From JACZST01 sp964195155 (GTDB lineage: Bacteria > Actinomycetota > Acidimicrobiia > Spongiisociales > UBA5794), in assembly GCA_964195155.1 (NCBI GenBank), contig CAXMOP010000060.1, positions 1 to 64,000 of the forward strand: a stretch of 64,000 bases of DNA, written 5' to 3'. The stretch's first letter is position 1. Each line of letters starts with the position of its first letter. Of the stretch, positions 16,392-23,801 are shown in pieces. The translations under genes and the position numbers were made by a program. A model generated the notes under the pieces. It was not told the origin of the DNA and made no database searches. It was given only the letters and a program-made list of their open reading frames with translations.

Positions 16392-18112
16392 CAGAGATCC
16401 TCCGCGGCCATCACGACCTGGTCGCACGACCCTCCCGCGACCACCATGGGAAAGACCATCTCGTCGGGGTCGACCACGACCTCGATCACCACGGGGCGAT
16501 CGTTGATCGCCAATGCCTTGTCGATGACCGGCCCAACCTCATCCGGCCTCTCGACGCGCAGGCCCACGCAACCCATGGCCTCGGCCAGGGCCGGGTAGTC
16601 GGGGGCGATGTCGCCCAGGTCGCTTCCCGAAAACCGTCCCCCATAGAAGAGCCGCTGCCATTGGCGGACCATTCCGTGGCCGTGATTGTTGAACACGGCG
16701 ATCTTGATCGGGACTCCCTCGGTCGCTGCGGTGATCAGCTCCTGACAGGTCATCTGGAAGCACCCGTCGCCATCGAGAGCGAAGACGAGCTCGTCCGGTC
16801 GTGCCACCTTGGCCCCGATCGCGGCGGGGATGGCAAACCCCATGGTCCCCAATCCACCCGAGTTGATCCACGATCGGGGTTTGCTGAACCGCCAGAACTG
16901 CGACACCCACATCTGGTGCTGGCCAACCCCGGCAACCACCACCGCCTCTCCCCCGGTGGCGTCCTGGAGCTGGTCGACGAAGTACTGCACCTTGATCGGC
17001 CCGTCGGGGTCCTGGTCGTACTCCAACGGATACCGCTCCTGCCAGCCGGCCAATGTCTCGAACCAATCGGTGCGAGCGGGAGCCGCCTCATCTCCACGGA
17101 CCTTCTCGAGATTTCTGAGCAGCTGTTTGAGCACCACCCTGGCGTCGCCGACGATCGGGACCTCGGCGTGGCGAACCTTGCCGATCTCGGCAGGGTCGAT
17201 GTCGATGTGGACCACCCTTGCGCTTGGGGCGAAGGTGGCGGGGTCGCCGGTGACCCGGTCGTCGAAGCGGGCACCGATGTTGAACAACACGTCAGATTTC
17301 TGCAATGCGGTGGTGGCGGTGTAGCTGCCGTGCATGCCGGACATGCCGAGGGCAAGGCGGTGCTCGTCGGGAAAGGCACCCCTCGCCATCAGCGTGGTGA
17401 CTACCGGGGCGTCGGCGGCCTCGGCGAAGGCGAGCAGCTCGCGGTGCCCGCCGGCCTTGATCACTCCCCCGCCGACGAAGAGCACGGGGCGCTCGGCCTG
17501 TTCAAGCAGCTCGATGGCGGCTCGCACCTGCCTGCCGTTGCCCTCGGTGGTCGGGTTGTACCCGTCCATCACGACGGGCTGCTGGTCGCGGAGCTCGGTC
17601 ATCCCGTTGAGGACGTCCTTTGGCAGGTCGACCAGCACCGGGCCCGGGCGGCCGGTTCCCGCCAAATGAAACGCCTCGTGGATTACCGGGCCGATGTCGT
17701 CCGGGTCGGTGACCAGATACGAATGCTTGGTGCAGTGCATCGCAAGGCCGGTCGTGTAGGCCTCCTGGAAAGCGTCGGTTCCCATCGACCCCGAGGGCAC
17801 TTGTCCGGTGATGGCCACGATCGGCGTCGAGTCCATCAGCGCGTTCTGCAGCGGCGTGATCAGGTTGGTCGCTCCCGGGCCTGAGGTCGCGATCACGACC
17901 CCAACCCGACCGGTAGCCTGGGCGTAGCCCTCGGCCATATGGCCGGCACCTTGCTCGTGCCTGGCCAGGATGTGGCGCATCGACCCGTCGATCAGCGGGT
18001 CGTAGGCAGGGAGAATGGCGCCGCCGGGTACTCCGAAGACGACCTCGACGCCCTCGCGCTCGAGCGCCGCGATAAGCGCCTGTGCCCCGCTGATGTGGTT
18101 GTCGTTGGTCAT
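16391..18112 (-). CDS. ilvB: Acetolactate synthase large (catalytic) subunit
   Basis: 573 aa thiamine-diphosphate enzyme. The N-terminal Pyr domain begins at ISGAQALIAALEREGVEVVFGVPGGAILPAYD with the catalytic Glu region following (HEQGAGHMAEGYA). The PP domain has the TPP signature FALDGDGCFQMTCQELITAATEGVP and FNNHGHGMVRQWQ (GDG...NN). It makes acetolactate or acetohydroxybutyrate from pyruvate for valine, leucine and isoleucine. It is the first structural gene after the attenuator at 18135-18230. Confidence 0.97.
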   Translation of the reverse strand: MTNDNHISGAQALIAALEREGVEVVFGVPGGAILPAYDPLIDGSMRHILARHEQGAGHMAEGYAQATGRVGVVIATSGPGATNLITPLQNALMDSTPIVAITGQVPSGSMGTDAFQEAYTTGLAMHCTKHSYLVTDPDDIGPVIHEAFHLAGTGRPGPVLVDLPKDVLNGMTELRDQQPVVMDGYNPTTEGNGRQVRAAIELLEQAERPVLFVGGGVIKAGGHRELLAFAEAADAPVVTTLMARGAFPDEHRLALGMSGMHGSYTATTALQKSDVLFNIGARFDDRVTGDPATFAPSARVVHIDIDPAEIGKVRHAEVPIVGDARVVLKQLLRNLEKVRGDEAAPARTDWFETLAGWQERYPLEYDQDPDGPIKVQYFVDQLQDATGGEAVVVAGVGQHQMWVSQFWRFSKPRSWINSGGLGTMGFAIPAAIGAKVARPDELVFALDGDGCFQMTCQELITAATEGVPIKIAVFNNHGHGMVRQWQRLFYGGRFSGSDLGDIAPDYPALAEAMGCVGLRVERPDEVGPVIDKALAINDRPVVIEVVVDPDEMVFPMVVAGGSCDQVVMAAEDL

Positions 18113-18134
18113 GTGGGCCTCGGTCGTAATCGAG

Positions 18135-18160
18135 AAAACCCTCCGGCCGGAGCGGGAGGG
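18135..18160 (-). terminator. Attenuator terminator of the ilvB operon
   Basis: On the minus strand CCCTCC and GGAGGG form a GC-rich stem followed at once by TTTTCT, an intrinsic terminator placed about 22 bp before ilvB and after the leader peptide. It would stop transcription when branched-chain amino acids are plentiful. Confidence 0.75.
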
Positions 18161-18165
18161 TCAAG

Positions 18166-18189
18166 GCGCACGCGTCGAAACGCGTGCGC
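18166..18189 (-). promoter_or_regulatory. UUCG-capped hairpin in the ilvB leader
   Basis: A perfect 10-bp stem, GCGCACGCGT against ACGCGTGCGC, closes a TTCG tetraloop on the minus strand. It starts at the last base of the leader-peptide stop codon, so a ribosome finishing the leader would cover its base. It is likely the pause hairpin of the attenuator. Confidence 0.75.
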
Positions 18190-18230
18190 TACATGATAAG
18201 AAGTACGGTGTTCAGATTGTTATTGGTCAT
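18189..18230 (-). CDS. Branched-chain amino acid leader peptide upstream of ilvB
   Basis: 13-residue peptide MTNNNLNTVLLIM, with Val, two Leu and Ile in consecutive codons just before its stop. It lies between a good promoter and the pause and terminator hairpins ahead of ilvB, the arrangement of classical ilv attenuation. Ribosome stalling at VLLI would let the downstream terminator be bypassed. The ATG is only a few bases from the predicted transcription start, so there is almost no 5' UTR. Confidence 0.85.
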   Translation of the reverse strand: MTNNNLNTVLLIM

Positions 18231-18242
18231 GTGAGCTCTGGC

Positions 18243-18271
18243 AGTATTGCTTTTGGCTTCTTGCGTGTCAA
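18243..18271 (-). promoter_or_regulatory. Promoter of the ilvB-N-C-leuAB operon
   Basis: On the minus strand TTGACA (18271-18266) is separated by 17 bp from AATACT (18248-18243). The predicted start is about 6 bp before the leader ATG. It drives transcription away from ilvD, whose start lies 57 bp to the right. Confidence 0.75.
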
Positions 18272-18327
18272 TATCCATCGACCATAGCGCTCCGATTCCT
18301 TTAGCCGACAGATAGGATCCGATCCAC

Positions 18328-20040
18328 GTGGTGCACAAGATCAGATCCCAGGACGTGACCGAAGGGCCGACCAAGGCCGGGTCGCGAGCCATGCTGCGGG
18401 CCGTCGGGCTCACCGACGCCGACTTCGCCAAACCGCAGGTCGGCGTCGTCTCAGCCGGCAACGAGGTGACCCCTTGCAATCTCAGCGGGCCGCGCCTGGC
18501 AAAGGCGGCCAAACGTGGCGTCAGCGCCACCGGCGGGGTCGGCCTCGAGTTCACCACGATCGCCGTCTCCGACGGCATCTCGATGGGGCACGAAGGGATG
18601 CGGGCATCGCTGGTATCGCGCGAGGTCATCGCCGATTCGGTCGAGCTGGTGATGCACGCGGAGCGATTCGACGGCCTCGTCGCCGTGGCCGGCTGCGACA
18701 AATCGCTGCCCGGGATGCTGATGGCGGCGGCCCGCCTCGACCTCCCCGCCGTGTTCCTGTATGGAGGGACCAGCCTGCCGGGCCGGTGGCGCGGCCAAGA
18801 CATCTCGATCGTCACGGTCTTCGAGGGAATCGGCTCATTCACCCAAGGCAACCTGAGCGAGGCGGATCTCGTCGATCTGGAGAAGTCGGCATGCCCAGGC
18901 GCAGGGTCATGCGCGGGCATGTTCACCGCCAACACGATGGCCGCCGTCGGTGAGGCTCTCGGGATGTCGCTGCCGGGCAGCGCCGCGGTCCCGGCGATCG
19001 ACGACCGTCTCGACGAATACGCCGAGCAATCCGGCGAAGCGGTGATGCGCCTCATGGAGGCTGGCATTACCCCAAGGGACATCATGACCCACGGTGCCTT
19101 CGAGAATGCGATCAGCCTGGTGATGGCGCTTGGCGGGTCCACCAACGCCGTCCTCCATCTGCTTGCCATCGCCGCCGAGGCACGCGTCGAAATCGGCCTC
19201 GAGGACTTCGACCGCATCAGCCGACGCGTCCCCCACCTCAGTGATCTCAGCCCGTTCGGGCGCTACCACATGGTGGACCTCGACCGCATCGGCGGTGTGC
19301 CCGTGGTCATGGCCACCCTGCTCGAGGCCGGACTCCTCGACGGGGATGCGCTCACCGTCACCGGAGCCACCGTCGCCGAAAACCTGCAGGGGGTCGTCCT
19401 GCCCTCCGATCAGGACGTGATCCGGCCGGTGTCGGAGCCGATGGCTCACGAGGGCGGCATTGCCGTGCTGCGCGGCTCCCTGGTACCGGGAGGGGCGGTG
19501 CTCAAGATTGCCGGGATCGAAGAGGTCGTTTTCGAGGGCAGGGCCCGGGTGTTCGACGACGAGCGGGATGCGCTCGAGGCTCTCTACAGGCACGACCTTC
19601 ATCCGGGAGACGTTGTCGTGATCCGCTACGAGGGGCCAAACGGCGGTCCCGGCATGCGGGAGATGCTGGCGATTACCGCTGCGATCAAGGGGGCGGGACT
19701 CGGCAAGGACGTTGCGCTGATCACCGACGGGCGCTTCTCCGGGGGGACTACCGGCCTGTGCGTTGGACACGTTGCGCCGGAGGCGGCCCGCGGCGGCCCG
19801 ATCGCTTTCGTCGCCGAAGGCGATCCGATACGGATCGACGTTCCCAATCGGCTCGCCGATCTCCTCGTCGATGAATCCGAGCTCGAGACCCGTCGCCGCA
19901 AGTGGCAGCCGCCCGAGCCGCGGTATACGACCGGTGCCCTCGCCAAATACGCGGCGCTGGTCGGCTCTGCCGAGACCGGGGCGGTGTTGGCCGGCAGCAC
20001 TGAGAGCGTGCCCCCGGTAGCGAGTCGCGAGCCCGACTGA
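18328..20040 (+). CDS. ilvD: Dihydroxy-acid dehydratase
   Basis: 570 aa from tandem GTG codons. Iron-sulfur cysteines appear in VAVAGCDKSLPGMLMA and KSACPGAGSCAGMFTANTMAA, the IlvD/Edd signature, and the C-terminal signature is LITDGRFSGGTTGLCVGHVAPEA. It dehydrates dihydroxy acids to 2-oxoisovalerate and 2-oxo-3-methylvalerate. It is divergent from the ilvB operon; TAGGAT about nine bases before the start suggests a short or absent leader. A hairpin at 20138-20161 ends the unit. Confidence 0.97.
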   Translation: MVHKIRSQDVTEGPTKAGSRAMLRAVGLTDADFAKPQVGVVSAGNEVTPCNLSGPRLAKAAKRGVSATGGVGLEFTTIAVSDGISMGHEGMRASLVSREVIADSVELVMHAERFDGLVAVAGCDKSLPGMLMAAARLDLPAVFLYGGTSLPGRWRGQDISIVTVFEGIGSFTQGNLSEADLVDLEKSACPGAGSCAGMFTANTMAAVGEALGMSLPGSAAVPAIDDRLDEYAEQSGEAVMRLMEAGITPRDIMTHGAFENAISLVMALGGSTNAVLHLLAIAAEARVEIGLEDFDRISRRVPHLSDLSPFGRYHMVDLDRIGGVPVVMATLLEAGLLDGDALTVTGATVAENLQGVVLPSDQDVIRPVSEPMAHEGGIAVLRGSLVPGGAVLKIAGIEEVVFEGRARVFDDERDALEALYRHDLHPGDVVVIRYEGPNGGPGMREMLAITAAIKGAGLGKDVALITDGRFSGGTTGLCVGHVAPEAARGGPIAFVAEGDPIRIDVPNRLADLLVDESELETRRRKWQPPEPRYTTGALAKYAALVGSAETGAVLAGSTESVPPVASREPD

Positions 20041-20137
20041 ATTGCTTTCGACTAGCTCTGTCGCGATCACGCAGTCAGGCGGCGAGCCGCCCAACAAACA
20101 TGGCGCAGGCCGCTCGGGCCCCGGCTCAGCAATTGGC

Positions 20138-20161
20138 ATCCGGTGTCGGCAGACACCGGAT
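20138..20161. terminator. Bidirectional terminator between ilvD and cimA
   Basis: A perfect 10-bp inverted repeat ATCCGGTGTC/GACACCGGAT with a GGCA loop lies between convergent ilvD and cimA. A weaker GGCGG/CCGCC hairpin occurs nearer ilvD (about 20077-20090). No long T-run is seen on either strand. Confidence 0.6.
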
Positions 20162-20182
20162 CGCGCCAACTCGCAGAGCCCC

Positions 20183-21775
20183 CTAGCTCGCCGGCCGGTC
20201 GGGGATGGCCTCAACTCCTGCGTTGAGGAGCCCGACCACGATCCCGTCGTGGAGTGCCTGCCATGAGGCTTCGATAACGTTGTGGTGGATGCCGACCGAC
20301 CCCCAATCCCGCTCGCCGTTCGTGGTCGTGATCAGGACCCGCACTCTGGCCGCGGTTCCATCCGCGGAGTCGAGGTCACGCACCTTGTAATCGGTGAGGT
20401 GCACGCCCTCGAGCTCGGGATAGACCGGCTCGAGTGCGACCCGAAGCGCCTGGTCGAGGGCGTGCAGCGGGCCGTCACCGCCGCTCGAGACCTCGAGCTC
20501 CTCATCGCCGAGGCCGATCCGGAGCGTGGCTACGGCCGTTGGCTCGCCTCGCTCATCGCCGTGCAGGGTCACCACCCGTGACAGGACGGTGAAGAATCGC
20601 TGCTCCCATCCCATCGCATCGCGCACGAGCAGCTCGAATGACCCATCGGCGGCCTCGAACTGGTAGCCGGCGTGCTCGAGCTCCTTGACCCGGTCGACCA
20701 CGACCTGCGCCGTCTCGACATCGAGATCCCATCCTCGGTCGCCGGCCGCACTCAGCAATGTGGAACGACCCATCAGCTCGCTGAAGAGCAGCTTCGGCGA
20801 GTTGCCAACCAGCTTCGGCTCGATGTGCTCGTAGGCACCGTCGAGGCGAGCCAGCCCGGAGGTGTGCAGCCCTGCCTTGTGGGCGAAGGCCGATGACCCC
20901 ACGTAGGGATGGCGCGGGTCGATGGGCGAGTTCATCACCTCGGCGATCTCGTGTGCCACCGGGTACAGCAGCTCGATATTCGCCGCGGGCACCGTTTCGC
21001 GGCCCAGTTTGAGCGAGAGGTTGGGGATCAGGGAACACAGATCGGCGTTGCCGGTGCGCTCGCCGTATCCGTTGACACACCCTTGCACCTGGAAGGCTCC
21101 AGCCCCAACCGCAGCCAGGGAGTTGGCGACGGCGCACCCACCGTCGTTGTGGAAATGCACTCCGAGCGGGACCGCGAATTCGTCGAGGACGGCACCGACC
21201 ACCTGCTCGGCCTCGGCCGGCAGCGTCCCGCCGTTGGTGTCACACAGGACAAGGCGCTCGGCACCGGCCTCCGCTGCCGCAGCGAGGATCGCGAGGGCGA
21301 AGTCGGGCTCATTGCGGTAGCCGTCGAAGAAATGCTCGGCGTCGAAGAAGACCCGTCGGCCCTGCCCGAGGAGATGTTCGATCGATTCGCGCACCATGGC
21401 GATTCCTTCTTCGCGAGATGCCCGCAGGGCGTGGGTGACGTGGCGAAGCCAGCTCTTGCCCACGATGCACACCACTTCGGTGCCGGCGTCGGCGAGGAGC
21501 CGCAGCTGCTCGTCATCCTCAGCAACGGCCCCGGGGCGGCGGGTCGACCCGAAGGCAACGAGGGTCGCGCTTGCCAGATCGAGCTCATTACGGGCCCGGT
21601 CGAAGAACTCGTCGTCCTTCGGGTTGGCCCCCGGCCAGCCGCCCTCGATGAAGTGCACGCCAAGGCGATCCAGCAGGGCGGCCACCCGCAGCTTGTCACC
21701 GACCGTTGGTGAAAGCCCGGCCGCTTGCGTGCCGTCGCGCAGCGTGGTGTCGTAGATCTCGACGAGGTCTGACAT
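20183..21775 (-). CDS. cimA: (R)-citramalate synthase
   Basis: 530 aa. The HMGL barrel starts EIYDTTLRDGTQAAGLSPTV, has the metal-His motif GVHFHNDGGCAVANSLAAV and GCVNGYGERTGNADL, and ends in a LeuA-type regulatory domain (TDYKVRDLDSADGTAARVRV). The TQAAG and HFHND variants and the GGWPGANPKDDEF segment separate it from LeuA and fit the citramalate synthase group. It joins pyruvate and acetyl-CoA, opening a threonine-independent route to isoleucine. The Ile-Ile-Ile leader peptide upstream supports this assignment. Confidence 0.92.
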   Translation of the reverse strand: MSDLVEIYDTTLRDGTQAAGLSPTVGDKLRVAALLDRLGVHFIEGGWPGANPKDDEFFDRARNELDLASATLVAFGSTRRPGAVAEDDEQLRLLADAGTEVVCIVGKSWLRHVTHALRASREEGIAMVRESIEHLLGQGRRVFFDAEHFFDGYRNEPDFALAILAAAAEAGAERLVLCDTNGGTLPAEAEQVVGAVLDEFAVPLGVHFHNDGGCAVANSLAAVGAGAFQVQGCVNGYGERTGNADLCSLIPNLSLKLGRETVPAANIELLYPVAHEIAEVMNSPIDPRHPYVGSSAFAHKAGLHTSGLARLDGAYEHIEPKLVGNSPKLLFSELMGRSTLLSAAGDRGWDLDVETAQVVVDRVKELEHAGYQFEAADGSFELLVRDAMGWEQRFFTVLSRVVTLHGDERGEPTAVATLRIGLGDEELEVSSGGDGPLHALDQALRVALEPVYPELEGVHLTDYKVRDLDSADGTAARVRVLITTTNGERDWGSVGIHHNVIEASWQALHDGIVVGLLNAGVEAIPDRPAS

Positions 21776-21798
21776 GGGTACTCCCTTGGGATACGAAA

Positions 21799-21820
21799 GA
21801 CCTCCGCCGCAGCGGAGGTC
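21799..21820 (-). terminator. Attenuator terminator of cimA
   Basis: A 9-bp perfect stem GACCTCCGC/GCGGAGGTC with a four-base loop is followed on the minus strand by TTTCGTA, about 23 bp before the cimA ATG. It sits downstream of the leader-peptide stop, as expected for an attenuator. Confidence 0.7.
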
Positions 21821-21853
21821 GAAGTCGGGGTTCCGGCTGGTGTCGCCGGCCCC

Positions 21854-21895
21854 TCAGCAGATAATGATCGTTGCTTGCAACGTGCTCTCGGTCAT
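21854..21895 (-). CDS. Isoleucine-rich leader peptide upstream of cimA
   Basis: 13-residue peptide MTESTLQATIIIC with three consecutive Ile codons one codon before its stop. It begins about 10 bp after a strong -10 box and is followed by a terminator hairpin, so cimA would be attenuated in response to charged tRNA-Ile. It has exactly the same length as the ilvB leader. The isoleucine run fits citramalate as the first committed step to isoleucine. Confidence 0.85.
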   Translation of the reverse strand: MTESTLQATIIIC

Positions 21896-21905
21896 GAGTG
21901 GATCG

Positions 21906-21934
21906 AGTATGCAACACCGCAGATGCTGCGTCAA
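21906..21934 (-). promoter_or_regulatory. Promoter of cimA
   Basis: On the minus strand TTGACG (21934-21929), a 17-bp spacer and CATACT (21911-21906). Its -35 box is only four bases from the -35 box of the divergent pheA promoter, so the two RNA polymerase sites must overlap. Confidence 0.75.
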
Positions 21935-21938
21935 CCGT

Positions 21939-21966
21939 TTGACACCAACCGGGATCGGGTCATAAT
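21939..21966 (+). promoter_or_regulatory. Promoter of pheA
   Basis: TTGACA (21939-21944), a 16-bp spacer and CATAAT (21961-21966). The predicted start is only a few bases before the leader-peptide ATG at 21977. Confidence 0.8.
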
Positions 21967-21976
21967 CCCTGCACTG

Positions 21977-22045
21977 ATGACGGACTCCACGCCCAGCCAC
22001 CGGCACAGCCGGCGTTTCTTCGCCTCCGGCTTCTTCGGCGCGTAG
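21977..22045 (+). CDS. Phenylalanine-rich leader peptide upstream of pheA
   Basis: 22-codon frame ending SRRFFASGFFGA, with two Phe-Phe pairs close to its stop, directly downstream of a good promoter and about 80 bp before pheA. The stop codon lies in the loop of GGCGCG-TAG-CGCGCC, and a later GGCCGCGCC could pair with the same arm, giving alternative structures. This looks like phenylalanine-responsive attenuation, although no U-run terminator is evident, so the control may act on translation or through Rho. Confidence 0.8.
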   Translation: MTDSTPSHRHSRRFFASGFFGA

Positions 22046-22124
22046 CGCGCCTCACACCCCCTCCCCCCGATTCTCCGACCGTTCCCGAGGCACCGGCCGC
22101 GCCCCGTCAAGACAGGACGTACCC

Positions 22125-23294
22125 ATGACCGATCAACCAGACGACATCAATGAGCTGAGACAGGACGTAGACCGCATCGATGAAGCCATCATCGAGCTCC
22201 TGGCGGAGCGTCGCGCAGTCAGCGTCGACATGGCGAAGGCGAAGCAACGCGCCGGGCGCCCCTTCCACGATCAGGAGCGGGAACAGACCCTCTCCGCCGA
22301 GCGGCGGCGCGCCGCCCAGGAGCTCGACCTCGACGGCAGCCTGGTCGCCAGGCTGTGGCGCGAGATCATCGACGACTCGCTTCGGTTGCAGCACGAGTAC
22401 CTCCAGCACGAGCTCAACGAGGGCGCCGAGTCGCTGATCGCCGCCTTCCAGGGCGTCGAAGGGGCGTACAGCCACCTGGCGGCCCAGGAGTTCTTCGAGT
22501 CCAAACCGGTTGCCGTCTCCTGGCTCGAGTGCACGCAATTCAAGGACGTGGTCGCCGCCGTCGAGGAGGGTCGGGCCGACATCGGCGTCCTGCCCACCGA
22601 AAACACGACGAGCGGAGCAATCTCAGAGGTCTACGACCTGCTGATGCACAGCCGGCTGGCCCTGGTAGGTGAGACCAAATTCCGGGTCAGGCACTGCCTC
22701 CTCGGGCTGGAGGCGATCGATCCCTCTGCGATCAGGACCGTGTTCGCCCATCCCCAGGCCGTGCTGCAATGCTCGGAGTTCCTCACCGAACTCGATGACG
22801 TTCAGATCGTCTACTTCGGCGACACCGCCGAGTCCGGTCGCTGGATCAGGGATCTCGCCGACCCCGCCACCGCGGCGATCGCCAGCGAGGAGGCCGCCCG
22901 CCTCTTCGACCTGACCATCCTGCGCCGAGATATCGCCAACTACGAGGTCAACCACACCAGGTTCTTGTTCACGGCAAGGAATCCGATCACCGTCGATCAA
23001 CAGATCCCGACCAAGACGTCGCTCGTCATGTCGGTGGGCAACCAGCCCGGTGCCCTCCTCGATGCCCTGGTGTGCTTCCGCGATGAAGGAATCAATCTGG
23101 TCAAGCTGGAGTCGCGGCCGATACCTCGCAACCCGGGGGAGGAGCTGTTCTACGTCGACCTCGACGGCAACCAGACCGACCCCGGAGTTGGGCGCGCCCT
23201 CGAGGCGCTCGCCGCGGCGGCCCGCTTCGTCAAGGTTCTCGGCAGCTACCCGTCACGCGACTTGCGGCCGCATGGGGAGCTCCCGGCGAGCTGA
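22125..23294 (+). CDS. pheA: Bifunctional chorismate mutase / prephenate dehydratase (P-protein)
   Basis: 389 aa. Residues 1-90 form an AroQ chorismate mutase helix bundle (INELRQDVDRIDEAIIELLAERRAVS). Residues about 105-285 are the prephenate dehydratase with FQGVEGAYSHLAA, GVLPTENTTSGAISEVYDLL and the catalytic NHTRFLF. The C-terminal ACT domain has the GALLDAL and LVKLESRPIPRNP motifs that bind phenylalanine. It makes phenylpyruvate from chorismate. The fusion is typical of proteobacteria and several other phyla, and is less usual in common actinobacteria. Confidence 0.95.
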   Translation: MTDQPDDINELRQDVDRIDEAIIELLAERRAVSVDMAKAKQRAGRPFHDQEREQTLSAERRRAAQELDLDGSLVARLWREIIDDSLRLQHEYLQHELNEGAESLIAAFQGVEGAYSHLAAQEFFESKPVAVSWLECTQFKDVVAAVEEGRADIGVLPTENTTSGAISEVYDLLMHSRLALVGETKFRVRHCLLGLEAIDPSAIRTVFAHPQAVLQCSEFLTELDDVQIVYFGDTAESGRWIRDLADPATAAIASEEAARLFDLTILRRDIANYEVNHTRFLFTARNPITVDQQIPTKTSLVMSVGNQPGALLDALVCFRDEGINLVKLESRPIPRNPGEELFYVDLDGNQTDPGVGRALEALAAAARFVKVLGSYPSRDLRPHGELPAS

Positions 23295-23315
23295 TCAGTT
23301 TGGCCTCAACCAGAA

Positions 23316-23335
23316 GTATGTGCATATGCATATAC
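23316..23335 (+). promoter_or_regulatory. ARG-box-like palindrome at the argR-argGH promoter
   Basis: A near-perfect 20-bp palindrome centred on TGCATATGCA with flanking GTAT/ATAC. It overlaps a TATACT -10 element (23331-23336) that lies six bases before the argR ATG, so ArgR bound here would block its own operon. Confidence 0.6.
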
Positions 23336-23342
23336 TGACTGG

Positions 23343-23801
23343 ATGTCCAACGCTCGCCACCGGACGATTCGACGCCTGCTCACCGAGGAGAATATGTCCA
23401 CCCAGGCGGAACTCGTTCGACGGCTCGCTGCCGAGCAGATCTATGTCACCCAGGGCACGGTGTCCCGCGACCTCAAGGCCATCGGCGCGGTGAGACGGCA
23501 CGGCGCCGACGGATCGGTGCGGTACCGGCTCGAGACCGGCGCCTCACCGAACGGCGCAGACAGCGGGCTTACCCGTGCTTTCGACGAGTACGTGTTGCGG
23601 ATCACCCCCACCGCCGGACTCGTCGTGGTGGTCACCGTTCCCGGTGCCGCCCATGTCGTTGGCAAGGCCATCGACGAGAGCGGCGTCGGCGGCGTCGCCG
23701 GCACGGTCGCCGGTGACGACACCGTCCTGATCGTTGGAGCGGCGGGCGTCGAGGGTGAGACGATCGCAGGCCGACTCGAGACCGCAGGAGGATCCAGATG
23801 A
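23343..23801 (+). CDS. argR: Arginine repressor ArgR (first copy)
   Basis: 152 aa. The N-terminal winged helix carries RRLLTEENMSTQAELVRRLAAEQIYVTQGTVSRDLKAIG with the SR recognition residues. The C-terminal oligomerisation and arginine-binding domain ends GVAGTVAGDDTVLIVGAAG, holding the GTxAGDDT signature. Arginine-bound hexamers repress arg operons. The gene overlaps argG by four bases, so the repressor is made with the enzymes it controls. A second, diverged argR lies at 31865. The message appears nearly leaderless. Confidence 0.93.
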   Translation: MSNARHRTIRRLLTEENMSTQAELVRRLAAEQIYVTQGTVSRDLKAIGAVRRHGADGSVRYRLETGASPNGADSGLTRAFDEYVLRITPTAGLVVVVTVPGAAHVVGKAIDESGVGGVAGTVAGDDTVLIVGAAGVEGETIAGRLETAGGSR

